A stretch of 39,064 bases of DNA, from contig JAQXSC010000054.1 in assembly GCA_029218825.1 (NCBI GenBank), positions 1-39,064 on the forward strand, written 5' to 3'. The DNA comes from Oscillospiraceae bacterium. GTDB taxonomy: Bacteria > Bacillota > Clostridia > Oscillospirales > Acutalibacteraceae. The translations under genes and the position numbers were made by a program. The notes under the pieces were generated by a model. It did no database searches. It was not told the DNA's origin and saw only the letters and a list, made by a program, of their open reading frames with translations. Of this stretch, positions 15,611-25,670 are shown piece by piece. Each line of letters opens with the position of its first letter. Position 1 is the first letter of the stretch.

Positions 15611-16336
15611 TCAATTATCAATTTGAAAACGCTTATATGTATTTCCGTTTATTTTCAACTTGCCGTTCTTATACGAATATTCAAGGTCGGTCTGAATATC
15701 CTCACCGCCGTATTTATACACTACGTCAATTTTGCCATTTTGGGCATTATATGTATAACAGGTTTCGCTGCTTATTAGGTTGGAATACATTATTCCGTCC
15801 TTGCCGAAGTAGTAAATCAAACCGTCCTTGCACTTCCACCAGCCTAAAATATCCTTGTCAATCTTTGGTTTTTTAGGTGCTTTTGGAATAAAATTGTGAT
15901 TTTTCTGCATTTCCATAATCACCCTGCTGTCACCTTGTGTAAGGGTCAGAGTTTTATCATTGTCAGACAGTTCATAATTATATTCACCGCTTAAACCGAT
16001 AAAGAAAGAGGTTTCCAAAGTTTTATTTTTTTCGTCAATGTCAAGTGTAGCAAAATCCCCCTCGCTGTCCATAGCAAGTTGAGCAAGATTATCGTTGCGG
16101 AAAATAAAACTCAAATAATCAAAGCCTTTTATCTTCCAAGTGCCGTACACAGGACAATCACCCTCGACAAAGGAGTCAAAGTAAGACTGCAAAATCTCCG
16201 TACTGTCGGAAAAACTTTGTATATCAACCGTAGGCTCTGTTTCCTTTATATTATTACTTTTGTCCTCACAGCCTGTAAAAATCAATCCGGTTAAAGCAAC
16301 TGTCAGCATAAGTACCGCCGCTAAAAATCTTTTCAT
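15611..16336 (-). CDS. Predicted lipoprotein of unknown function
   Basis: MKRFLAAVLMLTVALTGLIFTGCEDKSNN lipobox; RBS aaaggtg upstream of the internal ATG (ORF track starts at 16345). Confidence 0.75.
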   Translation of the reverse strand: MKRFLAAVLMLTVALTGLIFTGCEDKSNNIKETEPTVDIQSFSDSTEILQSYFDSFVEGDCPVYGTWKIKGFDYLSFIFRNDNLAQLAMDSEGDFATLDIDEKNKTLETSFFIGLSGEYNYELSDNDKTLTLTQGDSRVIMEMQKNHNFIPKAPKKPKIDKDILGWWKCKDGLIYYFGKDGIMYSNLISSETCYTYNAQNGKIDVVYKYGGEDIQTDLEYSYKNGKLKINGNTYKRFQIDN

Positions 16337-16435
16337 ATACATCACCTTTAAAATAATCTATGGATAATTTTATATTTTTAAGGCTTAATTGTCAATATAT
16401 ATAAAATTTTTGGTAAAACTTTTAAAATATTTTTA

Positions 16436-16464
16436 TTGCACAAATCCTCGCATTTTGATATAAT
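16436..16464 (+). promoter_or_regulatory. Putative sigma-A promoter of guaB (TTGCAC-N17-TATAAT)
   Basis: -35-like TTGCAC 16436-16441, spacer 17, -10 TATAAT 16459-16464. Confidence 0.6.
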
Positions 16465-16481
16465 TACTTTTAATATATACA

Positions 16482-16674
16482 AGAAAGTGTGCGCATCCTG
16501 TGCGCAGACTTTCTTTAGCCATCGCTCGTGTGCACGTAGTGCACAACTGAGCGGGCAATATAAATAATTATTTTTTGTTTGATAGGATTTAATACTATAT
16601 TACAACTCGTATAATTCACGATGATTTAAAAACAAATTATACAGTTAGTAGTGATTCCCTATCAAATAAAAAAT
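16482..16674 (+). promoter_or_regulatory. Structured guaB 5' leader with three successive inverted repeats
   Basis: H1 AGAAAGTgTGCGCA/TGCGCAgACTTTCT; H2 CGCTC..GTGCAC-gta-GTGCAC..GAGCG; H3 17-nt arms ATTTTTTGTTTGATAGG/CCTATCAAATAAAAAAT with inner GTATAATT/AATTATAC. Confidence 0.6.
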
Positions 16675-16679
16675 TCTGA

Positions 16680-18173
<1,494 letters not shown>

Positions 18174-18189
18174 TTTAATAAAAAAATTG

Positions 18190-18220
18190 CTCCACAGTTT
18201 TCCGACTGTGGAGTTTTTTT
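18190..18220 (+). terminator. Rho-independent terminator of guaB
   Basis: CTCCACAGT-tttccg-ACTGTGGAG-TTTTTTT. Confidence 0.9.
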
Positions 18221-18381
18221 GTCTCTTTGTCAATGGTTGGGATAAAGTATGTAGGCTCCCTTGTGTAAAGGGAGGCAATATTCTCCGCCGTAGGCGGTTT
18301 TTGATTACGGTCGGGAACAGGAGTTATATAACAAATGAACCTATCTACACGACCTTAATTTTCCATTTTCCATTATCCATT
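18221..18381 (+). repeat. Dispersed intergenic repeat, copy B
   Basis: ctctttgtcaatggttggg...ggctcccttgtgtaaagggaggcaatattctCCGCCGTAGGCGGtttttgattacggtcgggaacaggagttatataacaaatgaacctatctacacgaccttaattttccattttccattatccatt. Confidence 0.8.
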
Positions 18382-18417
18382 AAAAAAAGCCTCCCCCAAG
18401 CATATGCCTGAGGGAGC
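18382..18417 (-). terminator. Terminator of the FBP aldolase gene (minus strand)
   Basis: On the minus strand: GCTCCCTCAGGC-ATAT-GCTTGGGGGAGGC-TTTTTTT (with G-U pairs). Confidence 0.75.
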
Positions 18418-18453
18418 AACTTTTACTTATTCACTATTACCTAATAACTAATA

Positions 18454-19320
18454 TCAAGCCTTGCCTACTGAACCGAAGAGTTCCATCTTTTCCTTAACAG
18501 TAGCCTTGATAGCCTCTGCGCCGGGAGCAAGAAGTTTACGTGGGTCAAAGCCCTTGCCCTGTAAATCTTTGCCCTCTTCAATGTACTTTCTTGTAGCCTC
18601 AGCAAAAGACAACTGACACTCTGTATTTACATTGATTTTGGAAACGCCTAATGAGATAGCCTTCTTAATCATATCAGCAGGAATACCTGTACCGCCGTGA
18701 AGTACTAAAGGCATAGCCCCTGTTAACTGCTGGATAGCGTCAAGTGTTTCAAAGGAAAGACCTGCCCAATTTTCAGGATATTTGCCGTGAATGTTACCGA
18801 TACCTGCAGCAAGCATTGTTACGCCAAGGTCAGCAACCATTTTGCATTCCTCAGGGTCAGCGCACTCGCCTGCACCAACAACGCCGTCTTCCTCACCGCC
18901 GATTGAACCAACTTCAGCCTCGATTGAAAGACCCTTGTCCTCACAGATTGCAACTAATTCTTTAGTTTTAGCAACATTTTCCTCGATTGGATAATGAGAG
19001 CCGTCGAACATAATTGAACTGAAACCTGCCTCAATACAAGCCTTTGCGCCCTCGTATGAGCCGTGGTCAAGGTGCAGAGCAACAGGAACTGTAATTCCCA
19101 ATTCCTCAAGCATACCGTTTACCATACCTACGATAGTCTTGTAACCGCACATATATTTACCTGCGCCTTCAGATACACCTAAAATAACAGGTGACTGAAG
19201 TTCCTGTGCTGTAAGTAGAATTGACTTTGTCCACTCTAAATTGTTGATGTTGAACTGACCAACAGCATAGTGGCCTTCTTTTGCTTTTGTTAGCATTTCT
19301 TTTGCATTAACTAATGGCAT
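18454..19320 (-). CDS. fba: Class II fructose-bisphosphate aldolase
   Basis: VALHLDHGSYEGAKACIEAGFSSIMFDGSHYP, PLVLHGGTGIPADMIKKAISLGVSKINVNTE. Confidence 0.95.
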   Translation of the reverse strand: MPLVNAKEMLTKAKEGHYAVGQFNINNLEWTKSILLTAQELQSPVILGVSEGAGKYMCGYKTIVGMVNGMLEELGITVPVALHLDHGSYEGAKACIEAGFSSIMFDGSHYPIEENVAKTKELVAICEDKGLSIEAEVGSIGGEEDGVVGAGECADPEECKMVADLGVTMLAAGIGNIHGKYPENWAGLSFETLDAIQQLTGAMPLVLHGGTGIPADMIKKAISLGVSKINVNTECQLSFAEATRKYIEEGKDLQGKGFDPRKLLAPGAEAIKATVKEKMELFGSVGKA

Positions 19321-19496
19321 AATAAATACCTCCGAATAAATATTTCATACAGGGCACGTCTGCAACTGTACGCTTACAATTATTATACAACATTTTTTTA
19401 CATTTATAAAGCCTTTTTGCAAAAATATTTTGGCTGTCTGTTGTTTTTGTATGAAAAAAATTATATAATAGTGCTGTAAACCAAAAGGAGGTTCTT

Positions 19497-20942
19497 ATGG
19501 ATAACTTCAACGATAATCAAAATCAATGGGCAGAAAACATTGACGCTATAGAAAATACGGAAAAATCGGAAAATACGGATACGGAGATTGCAAAACCTAC
19601 CATTCCAAATGCACCCCAAAATATTGTAACACAGCCTGTAGATGCTGCGGAAAGAACACCTGTTAAGGAAACTACCCCTTACAGGGAATACGTAATGAAA
19701 ACACAGCCACAGCCTGCCGAGTATTCCGTAAACACAACTACTCCAAAGGCACAGTCAAACAAAATGAGTGCGGGGCTAAAGGCCTTTATGATAATTACCC
19801 TGTCATTTATAGGGGCGTTACTTGTTGCTTTTATTGCCTACATATCGGTTACCACACCTTTAAATAACAAGAACATAAGCAAGGAATATTTCTACAGCAC
19901 ACCTGATTCAACTGTTCCTACAGAAGTTCCTACCGAAAATCAGAGCCAAGGCTCCTATGACCCTGAAAGTCAGACGGATAAGGATTTCAAAGGCTTAAAA
20001 CTTGAGCAAAAGCCGAATAAGGACAAGGATAAATATGGTGCAAATTACACCTTTAAAGCCCTTGACAACGCAGTTGTAGGGATAATATGCTACGGAAAGG
20101 ACAGCGGTTATTCAGGTGATTACCGAGTGCAAGGCACAGGAATAATCCTGACAAAAGACGGATATATAGTTACAAATTCTCACATTATCAACAACAGCAG
20201 AAATTCCTATGACATTAAAATCGTCACCAAAGATAAAGAGGAATACGTTGCAAAAGTAGTAGGCTTTGATTCACGTACCGACCTTGCCGTGCTTAAAATC
20301 AAGGCGGATAATCTTCCTGTAGCCGCTTTCGGTGACAGCGACCAAATCGAGATTACCGAGGACGTTATCGCAATCGGCAATCCTCGTGATATGAACTTCC
20401 AAAACTCCGTTACAAAGGGGATCGTGTCCGCTGTGGACAGAGAGGTGTCCTCAAGCAACAGTTCAAAATTTATCCAAACCGACGCCGCCATTAACCCGGG
20501 CAACAGCGGTGGACCTCTATGTAATATGTACGGTCAGGTTATCGGCATAAACACCTCAAAGATTAGCCTTGAGGACTACGAGGGTATGGGATTTGCTATC
20601 CCAAGCAAAACCGTAAAGAGAGTTGTTGACGATATTATCCGCTACAGTTACGTGCAAAATCGTGTGAGAATCGGCATTACCGGTACAGCGGTTTACAGTT
20701 TGGAATATGACATAAAGGGCATTGAGATTGGCGAAATTGACAAAAAAGGCCCTATGGCTAACACAAAAGCACAGGTTGGAGATGTTATTATCGCAGTTGA
20801 TGGTACAGAGATAAGCAGTTTTACCGAGGTTTATAACATTCTTGAAACCCACAAAGCAGGGGATGAAATTAAAATAAAACTGTTCCGTCCTGAGGATAAG
20901 TCAAAATTTAATGTTACGGTTACACTTCAGGCGGACAAATAG
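19497..20942 (+). CDS. HtrA/DegP-like membrane-anchored serine protease with PDZ domain
   Basis: TM segment AFMIITLSFIGALLVAFIAYI; triad in SHIINNS, SRTDLAVLKI and NPGNSGGPL; C-terminal PDZ. Confidence 0.93.
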   Translation: MDNFNDNQNQWAENIDAIENTEKSENTDTEIAKPTIPNAPQNIVTQPVDAAERTPVKETTPYREYVMKTQPQPAEYSVNTTTPKAQSNKMSAGLKAFMIITLSFIGALLVAFIAYISVTTPLNNKNISKEYFYSTPDSTVPTEVPTENQSQGSYDPESQTDKDFKGLKLEQKPNKDKDKYGANYTFKALDNAVVGIICYGKDSGYSGDYRVQGTGIILTKDGYIVTNSHIINNSRNSYDIKIVTKDKEEYVAKVVGFDSRTDLAVLKIKADNLPVAAFGDSDQIEITEDVIAIGNPRDMNFQNSVTKGIVSAVDREVSSSNSSKFIQTDAAINPGNSGGPLCNMYGQVIGINTSKISLEDYEGMGFAIPSKTVKRVVDDIIRYSYVQNRVRIGITGTAVYSLEYDIKGIEIGEIDKKGPMANTKAQVGDVIIAVDGTEISSFTEVYNILETHKAGDEIKIKLFRPEDKSKFNVTVTLQADK

Positions 20943-21118
20943 ATTGAAAATGGAAAACTTTTTCAAATTGAAAATTGAAAATGGAAAATGGAAAATTGTG
21001 GGCGAGCAGACAGGTTTTTTAAATCAGAATACTTTTTTACCCAACCGGATTCATAACAATCCCTCCGTCACTTCGTGACACCTCCCTTTACACAAGGGAG
21101 GCAATTTTCCCAAATTAA
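20941..21118. repeat. Dispersed intergenic repeat, copy D (rearranged: ATTTTCCATTTTCAA tract on the minus strand, hairpin on the plus strand)
   Basis: attgaaaattgaaaatggaaaatggaaaattgtg is the reverse complement of the tract in copy C; CCTCCCTT-tacac-AAGGGAGG hairpin as in copy A. Confidence 0.8.
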
Positions 21119-21142
21119 TAGTTTGTTTTTCCACAAAAAAGC

Positions 21143-21173
21143 AACGTGGCTGTGATTTCACAGCCACGTTTTT
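21143..21173. terminator. Bidirectional terminator between htrA-like and yfhO-like genes
   Basis: AACGTGGCTGTG-attt-CACAGCCACGTT flanked by A-rich (5') and T-rich (3') tracts. Confidence 0.85.
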
Positions 21174-21178
21174 AGTGT

Positions 21179-24049
21179 TTAGTTATTTTGCTTTTCAGCG
21201 GACTTTGGCAGATTGTTGTATTTCAGCAGACCCTCGTCATCATAGTCAATTTCGCTTTCGCAAACATACTGCTCATCAATCTTGCCCTTTTTCTTTAGGA
21301 ACATTGTCAGGAGAATCAATCCTACAAACAACAGCAGACCCATTAACGAAATAATTGAGCCTTTGATAAAGCCCTTTGGCAGATAACTTAGCCTGATTGT
21401 GTGGTGACCCTTGCTCAATTTAAAGGCAACAAGTGCGTTTGCCACAGGGGTAACTTCCACCTTTTCGCCGTCAACATATGCTGTCCAACCCTCGTTGTCA
21501 GAGCCGAATAACTTGCCTAAAAGGGAATCGTCCTCAACCTTGCCTGCTTCGTAAGGAATGGAAGTGTAGAACAGGCCGTCCTCTTTAACGTCGATTTCAC
21601 CCTCCATTGATGAACCGGTAAGGTTTGTAGTAGTCATAACGCTGTCCTCAAGAACGCTGAATCCTTCCTCGTAAACATCCTTGTTAAAGTAGTTTACATA
21701 TACCTGTGCAGTACCGCCGGCACCTGCTTCAAGGTCAGAGTAAATTGAGATTTTGTCGCCCTTGTTGTAGTAGCCGATAGCCATAATGTAAGGACGCTTA
21801 ATGTAGAAGGTAGATGTTCCTGCACGTGCTACGTCATTGCACATAACCGTTACGTTTTCACCGCCGGACAGGTTTGCGTAAGCATAATAGTAGCCGTCCT
21901 GTGGCGCCTCGTAATTCCATTTTACGTGTGGGGCAACAGTGCTGTCGTTACAACTGTAACTGTAGCGGCCGTACTCGGTTTTGTTTACAGGGAATGTTGC
22001 ATATTCCGTATGACCTTGGGATACTACCTCAAGGGGAGTATATACGTCCTTGTCGATACCTGTTGCAAGTTTAAAGAAAGAGTTTTGCTTGTCAAATGGA
22101 TTGTAGGTGTCCTCGTCATCCTCACCCTGATAGTTGATTAAGTCACCCTTTGTCATAAAGCCCATCGGCAGATAAGAGGTGTTCTTTGTGAGTTTAACAC
22201 TTCCTGAGGAGAATGTTTCAGCCATATACTGGGTGTTGTTGTAGTTGCCGTCACGAGCGATAACGTATTTTAAGTTCATAAACAGGTTTGTAACCGGTGA
22301 ACTTTCCGCATAGGTGTATCTGTTACCGCTGAGCCAACCCATAAGTCCGAAGTTTTCCGCAAAGCGAGTGATACTCTCGTTTGTCATTGAGTTGAACATT
22401 GAAATACCGTTGAATCTGTTCAGAGAGGAGTCGCACAAGGTCTGTGTGCTTGTAAATTCTGCTCTCCAAAGTTCAGGGGTATCCTTTTCGGTTTCTTTCA
22501 TATAATCTACAACTTCCTCGGTATTAACAGTTCCTCGAGGATAGTCGTAGGTGCTTGTAACTGTGGTGGTCTTAACGCCCATATATCCTGTGATTGCACT
22601 TTCAACAAGGACTATGGTGCATATCAATATCGTGCAAACAGCCTTAATAGACTTTCTGTCTTTTAGGAAGAAGTACAGGAAAAGTACGGCTAACAGCAGT
22701 ACGGCAACAATGGCAGAGCCGACTATTGGAGCAACCTCCTGAACACCGATACTTAACAGTATTACAAGAGTTGTGCCTAAAGCGGCAATAACTAAATCGA
22801 AAATACTTGCCTTTTCAAATACCATAAAGGCTCTGAAAGCCATAACAACCAATACAAAACTTACCAGATAACTGAAACGGTAAGGAATCATATTTGTAAA
22901 GTGAAATCCGTGCCACATATAGTCAAGTTGTCTGATGATGAAACTTAAAAATAAGAACAGAAGCAGGCAACTGTTAAAGATTTTTTCGCGGAGTTTGATT
23001 TTCTTTGATGACAGGAAAATAATTGCAAAAATAATGGTGATAATACCGCAAGCGATATTGGGCAGACCGCCTGTTGTTGAAGGTTTTACAAAGGCGATGC
23101 TGTTTGAAAGTACTTGCTTTAATGCGTCAAGTGTTCCCATTAAATCGTTTGTTGTGCCGATGTTAATAGCGTAGCCTGTTGGGAATGTACTTCCTGCTGC
23201 GTGGGTAGTCTGTAAACCGAAGAAAGCAGGGAGCATTAAGAACAAAGTCAGCATTAATGCGATTACAGTACTTACGCCGATGTGGAGAAAATCCTTTAGG
23301 AATTTTTTGAAATCCACCCAAGCGCAAATTTGATAACCGATAAAGCAGAGCAGTACGAAAATACAGGTAAACAAGCCTATATAATAGTTTGCAAGAATAG
23401 AAAGTGCAAGTGTAACGATAAACAGCCTGTACTTTTTCTCACGCATTAACGCCACAAATCCCATAATTACAAGTGGGGTCAGTGCTGCTGTATCAAGCCA
23501 GATTTCGCACCAATAGTAGCCCATAAAGAATGCGCCTAATGCAAAGCCTGTGGAGAAAACAGCCAAAGAAAGGTCGTTTCTCTTGAAAGTGTAGCGCAAA
23601 AACATTGCGAAAAATCCGCCTGCAAGACCGATTTTAAATGCAACGGAGAATGTCAGGAAAATTCTCAGCCACTCATAAGGGAGAAATACCGTAAAGAAAT
23701 TCAGCGGACTTGCAAGATAGTAGGACATTAAGGCGAAGTAGTTTGTACCGCCGCCCTGTGTCCAAGACCAAAACAGAGATTCACCGTGCTTTAACTTGTC
23801 CTGAAAATCCACAAGGAAAGGAAAGTACTGATGCCATAAGTCGGTTACTAAAATCTGCTTGTCCCCAAAGGGTTCGCATCCCATTACCGCAAAAGCGATA
23901 CACATTAATACAAATGGGGTGAGAAAGGACAGGAAGATAAAAGCGTTTCTTCTGAAAAATCCGCCCTCTTCAACCTTGCCGATCTTGGTTGAGGAAAGCC
24001 TTTTTGCTTTATAGGCAGACTTTTTGCCCATTACATTTTGATTAGCCAT
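21179..24049 (-). CDS. YfhO-family polytopic membrane protein
   Basis: Many TM segments, WHQYFPFLVDFQDKL near the N-terminus, C-terminal GWTAYVDGEKVEVTPVANALVAFKLSKGHHTIRLSYLPKGF. ATG at 24049 has an RBS (ORF track starts at 24055). Confidence 0.9.
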   Translation of the reverse strand: MANQNVMGKKSAYKAKRLSSTKIGKVEEGGFFRRNAFIFLSFLTPFVLMCIAFAVMGCEPFGDKQILVTDLWHQYFPFLVDFQDKLKHGESLFWSWTQGGGTNYFALMSYYLASPLNFFTVFLPYEWLRIFLTFSVAFKIGLAGGFFAMFLRYTFKRNDLSLAVFSTGFALGAFFMGYYWCEIWLDTAALTPLVIMGFVALMREKKYRLFIVTLALSILANYYIGLFTCIFVLLCFIGYQICAWVDFKKFLKDFLHIGVSTVIALMLTLFLMLPAFFGLQTTHAAGSTFPTGYAINIGTTNDLMGTLDALKQVLSNSIAFVKPSTTGGLPNIACGIITIIFAIIFLSSKKIKLREKIFNSCLLLFLFLSFIIRQLDYMWHGFHFTNMIPYRFSYLVSFVLVVMAFRAFMVFEKASIFDLVIAALGTTLVILLSIGVQEVAPIVGSAIVAVLLLAVLFLYFFLKDRKSIKAVCTILICTIVLVESAITGYMGVKTTTVTSTYDYPRGTVNTEEVVDYMKETEKDTPELWRAEFTSTQTLCDSSLNRFNGISMFNSMTNESITRFAENFGLMGWLSGNRYTYAESSPVTNLFMNLKYVIARDGNYNNTQYMAETFSSGSVKLTKNTSYLPMGFMTKGDLINYQGEDDEDTYNPFDKQNSFFKLATGIDKDVYTPLEVVSQGHTEYATFPVNKTEYGRYSYSCNDSTVAPHVKWNYEAPQDGYYYAYANLSGGENVTVMCNDVARAGTSTFYIKRPYIMAIGYYNKGDKISIYSDLEAGAGGTAQVYVNYFNKDVYEEGFSVLEDSVMTTTNLTGSSMEGEIDVKEDGLFYTSIPYEAGKVEDDSLLGKLFGSDNEGWTAYVDGEKVEVTPVANALVAFKLSKGHHTIRLSYLPKGFIKGSIISLMGLLLFVGLILLTMFLKKKGKIDEQYVCESEIDYDDEGLLKYNNLPKSAEKQNN

Positions 24050-24204
24050 AAGCAAACTCCTATATCAAAATATTTTATACATACTATAACTTATATATAA
24101 TATCACATTTTCTTTGCAAGGTAAATAATATTTTTTATTTAATTGTAGTTATTTATAGACTTTTTTTGACATAATTGGTATAATCAAAAAAGGATGTGAT
24201 ATTG

Positions 24205-24654
24205 ATGAAAGATTTTATAAAGAATTTCTTTGACGTAAAATTTTGGAAGTTTATATTAGTAGGCGTTCTGAATACACTGGTGGGAACAGGCTTACAGTTT
24301 TTGCTGTTCAATCTCCTTGGTTGGAACGAGTGGGTTTCCTCGGTGACAGGATATTTTTTGGGCAGTGTGTTAAGTTATTTCCTCAACAAATACTTTACCT
24401 TTAAAAATCAGGAAAAGGGTATCAAGCCCATATTGAAATTTGCCTTGAATATTGCTGTTTGCTATACAATCGCTTACGTTATAGCAATTCCGCTGATTAG
24501 TTATATCTGCACAGCAAACTCACTGACAATGTTCGGCTGGTCTGTTGAAAAATTCAGCGGTAACCTTTCAATGGTTGTAGGCTCCTGTCTGTTTGTGGCT
24601 TGTAACTACATAGGTCAGAGATTCTTTGCTTTTAAAGAAAAGAGCGAAAAATAA
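24205..24654 (+). CDS. GtrA-family membrane protein
   Basis: FWKFILVGVLNTLVGTGLQFLLFNLLGWNEWVSSVTGYFLGSVLSYFLNKYFTFK; four TM segments. Confidence 0.9.
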   Translation: MKDFIKNFFDVKFWKFILVGVLNTLVGTGLQFLLFNLLGWNEWVSSVTGYFLGSVLSYFLNKYFTFKNQEKGIKPILKFALNIAVCYTIAYVIAIPLISYICTANSLTMFGWSVEKFSGNLSMVVGSCLFVACNYIGQRFFAFKEKSEK

Positions 24655-24682
24655 ATATTATTCATCGGATGTTGATAACTAA

Positions 24683-24714
24683 AGGGGCTTTCTTTTGTGA
24701 AAGCCCCTCATCTT
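24683..24714 (+). terminator. Terminator after the GtrA-family gene
   Basis: AGGGGCTTTC-ttttgt-GAAAGCCCCT then catctttt. Confidence 0.75.
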
Positions 24715-24747
24715 TTGTGAACCTGTATTCTAATGAAATTTTGTTAA

Positions 24748-25533
24748 TTAACTGTCTATACCTGTGGTGTTATATGTGCATACAATTTTATCCACGCCTT
24801 TGATGTCTGCCTTGCTTACCTTGGTAAAAATGTACCATTGTGGCGGAATCATCTCAAACCCATTTCCGTTTTCCTGACCGTTGGCAGGTCCTCCTCTATA
24901 ATACTCTCTGGGGGCTACAATAAGAGTGTTATCTTCTACTCCCACAAAAGGAATTTCATAGCCGTAATTCCATGCAAACCCTAAATTATACATATAAATC
25001 AAAGCATTTTCCTTGAAAAATTCATCATCGAAATCAGGAGAGTAGGTTTTTGTCAGGGATAAAAACTCTTCCTTTGAGGTTACAAGCGCCATAAAAAACC
25101 AATCCTCTTTTTCAGCCATATACATCTTACCTATATTTGCTTCTTCTAAAATCAACTGAGACTCTATTTTTGCGTCCGGTGAAATCGGATAATTTATAGA
25201 TCTATCGCAATAAATATAGTTGCGGTCAGGGGCGCCCTTATATTTTGCCCAAAGGGCATACTTTTGAATTTCTGTTACGTCATTTATATTAACGTCGCCG
25301 TCACAGTTGAAATCAGCAGTTTCTATAGATACTATTTCATTAGAATCAACCTTTGCAATATGCTTTTGCAAAGCGGTTACATCCTTTATGTTTATACGCT
25401 CGTCTTGGTTTATATCGCCTTGTAGATAAAATGATATTTTATCCGTACCCACTGTTGCATTTACGGAAGTAAATGCTGTTGCAAACATTATAGAAGTAAG
25501 CATCGCCGAAATAATCTTTATGTAAGGTTTCAT
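24748..25533 (-). CDS. Secreted protein with N-terminal type I dockerin-like domain and uncharacterised C-terminal domain
   Basis: Signal peptide; duplicated GDINQDERINIKDVTALQKHIA / ADFNCDGDVNINDVTEIQKYAL; RBS ggaaggag before ATG 25533 (the ORF-track TTG at 25551 is less likely). Confidence 0.88.
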   Translation of the reverse strand: MKPYIKIISAMLTSIMFATAFTSVNATVGTDKISFYLQGDINQDERINIKDVTALQKHIAKVDSNEIVSIETADFNCDGDVNINDVTEIQKYALWAKYKGAPDRNYIYCDRSINYPISPDAKIESQLILEEANIGKMYMAEKEDWFFMALVTSKEEFLSLTKTYSPDFDDEFFKENALIYMYNLGFAWNYGYEIPFVGVEDNTLIVAPREYYRGGPANGQENGNGFEMIPPQWYIFTKVSKADIKGVDKIVCTYNTTGIDS

Positions 25534-25632
25534 ATTAATGCTCCTTCCCAAAATTTATCCTCTCACTAATAATACGCACAAAGAAGTAAAATGGTTGCAA
25601 AGAGGAATAAAATATTTTATAGAATGTAAACT

Positions 25633-25658
25633 CACCCCTAATCGCAGGATTAGGGGTG
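25633..25658 (-). terminator. Hairpin 3' of ilvB
   Basis: CACCCCTAATC-gcag-GATTAGGGGTG perfect 11-bp stem; weak T-tract on the minus strand. Confidence 0.6.
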
Positions 25659-25670
25659 TAACTTTGTGAT

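Noticed and set aside
15592-16294. Plus-strand ORFs opposite the lipoprotein gene
   Set aside because: The minus-strand ORF has a lipobox and RBS; the plus-strand ORFs have neither.
16570-16674. Purine riboswitch in the guaB leader
   Set aside because: The conserved purine-aptamer loops are not present; only long inverted repeats are seen.
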